Shown here: in pieces, positions 14,245-14,317 of the stretch
How the letters are laid out: every line of letters begins with the position of its first letter
How positions within the stretch are numbered: position 1 is the first letter of the stretch
Assembly (NCBI GenBank): GCA_045587485.1
Contig: JAZNCI010000001.1
Location: 1-14,317 of the forward strand
Length of the DNA stretch: 14,317 nt
Reading direction: 5' to 3'
Source: SIG440 sp045587485
Lineage (GTDB): Bacteria; Bacillota; Clostridia; Monoglobales; Monoglobaceae
Notes under the pieces: model-generated
What the model was told of the DNA's origin: nothing
Database searches by the model: none
What the model saw: the letters and a program-made list of their open reading frames with translations, nothing else
Position numbers and translations under genes: made by a program

Positions 14245-14317
14245 TCTCTCAAAAAGAGAAGGGCGCCTCAAAAACCAGGGTTCCCGAAAAACCCGGAGGT
14301 TTTTTGGGAAGAAGGAG
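14245..14317 (+). promoter_or_regulatory. Structured mRNA leader with alternative hairpins and a strong Shine-Dalgarno (gene beyond window)
   Basis: A small hairpin (14245-14249 with 14255-14259) is followed by two mutually exclusive folds. Fold A is a 13-bp stem (14281-14293 with 14298-14310, one G-U pair) with loop CGGA. Fold B pairs GGGTT (14278-14282) with AACCC (14290-14294) inside either AAAAACC/GGTTTTT (14270-14276 with 14298-14304) or CCTC/GAGG (14266-14269 with 14296-14299). The last version would put the T6 run (14300-14305) right after a stem, as in a terminator. The window ends in GAAGGAG (14311-14317), a strong Shine-Dalgarno. The gene after thrS in most Bacillota is infC (IF3), whose operon is often autoregulated through a leader; that identity is inference. 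Confidence 0.6.

Noticed and set aside
14065..14271. A 68-residue minus-strand open frame at the right end
   Set aside because: It covers the A-rich promoter region; its Phe/Leu/Lys-rich translation reflects the A-tracts, and no promoter or Shine-Dalgarno supports it.
14115..14317. Start of an rRNA operon
   Set aside because: Tandem promoters with A-rich upstream DNA would fit, but the window ends in a strong Shine-Dalgarno and no boxA-like leader is seen, so a protein-coding operon is more likely.

Overview
The window looks like ordinary chromosomal DNA from a low-to-moderate GC anaerobic Bacillota, most likely class Clostridia. The reasons are the gene content and order (an Asp23-like gene, nusB, a TsaD-like gene, xseA, xseB, ispA, then thrS), AT-rich intergenic regions, near-consensus sigma-A type promoters, purine-rich Shine-Dalgarno sites, occasional TTG starts and a TPP-riboswitch-controlled ECF-type thiamine transporter. 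I see no phage, insertion sequence, CRISPR array or plasmid signature.

Layout. (1) 7-83: a tRNA-Pro(GGG) with an odd discriminator base. (2) 256-2154: a single-gene unit for a fused ABC exporter with its own promoter and a strong terminator. (3) 2372-3155, minus strand: promoter, TPP riboswitch with terminator, then thiT. (4) 3159-3705: a deletion scar. The 3' end of an AraC-family regulator gene (minus) is joined head to head with the 3' end of a MATE transporter gene (plus), with both 5' halves gone. (5) 3698-6498, minus strand: a promoter drives a hemolysin III/PAQR membrane protein and a patatin-like hydrolase. An intrinsic terminator follows, and its 3' arm carries the Shine-Dalgarno of the next gene, a D-Ala-D-Ala carboxypeptidase that starts with TTG. 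(6) 6513-7699, plus strand: two half-size chromate-transporter-family proteins, probably working as a pair. (7) 7722-11989, plus strand: an Asp23/Gls24 protein, NusB, a TsaD-like protein, both exonuclease VII subunits and a farnesyl/geranyl diphosphate synthase, tightly spaced and probably one operon. (8) 11973-14061: thrS with its own promoter and a short leader that has no room for a T-box. (9) 14073-14317: A-tract-rich DNA, two tandem promoters and a structured leader ending in a strong Shine-Dalgarno at the window edge. From conserved Bacillota gene order the next gene is probably infC, but it is not in view.

Most of the window is core housekeeping: translation (tRNA, ThrRS), transcription antitermination (NusB), DNA repair (exonuclease VII), isoprenoid synthesis, envelope maintenance and vitamin uptake. 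I found no convincing new multi-gene system. The most interesting items are regulatory and evolutionary: the mutually exclusive RNA folds at the right edge, the Shine-Dalgarno buried in a terminator upstream of the carboxypeptidase gene, the AraC/MATE deletion scar, the TsaD-like paralog between nusB and xseA, and the U73 tRNA-Pro.
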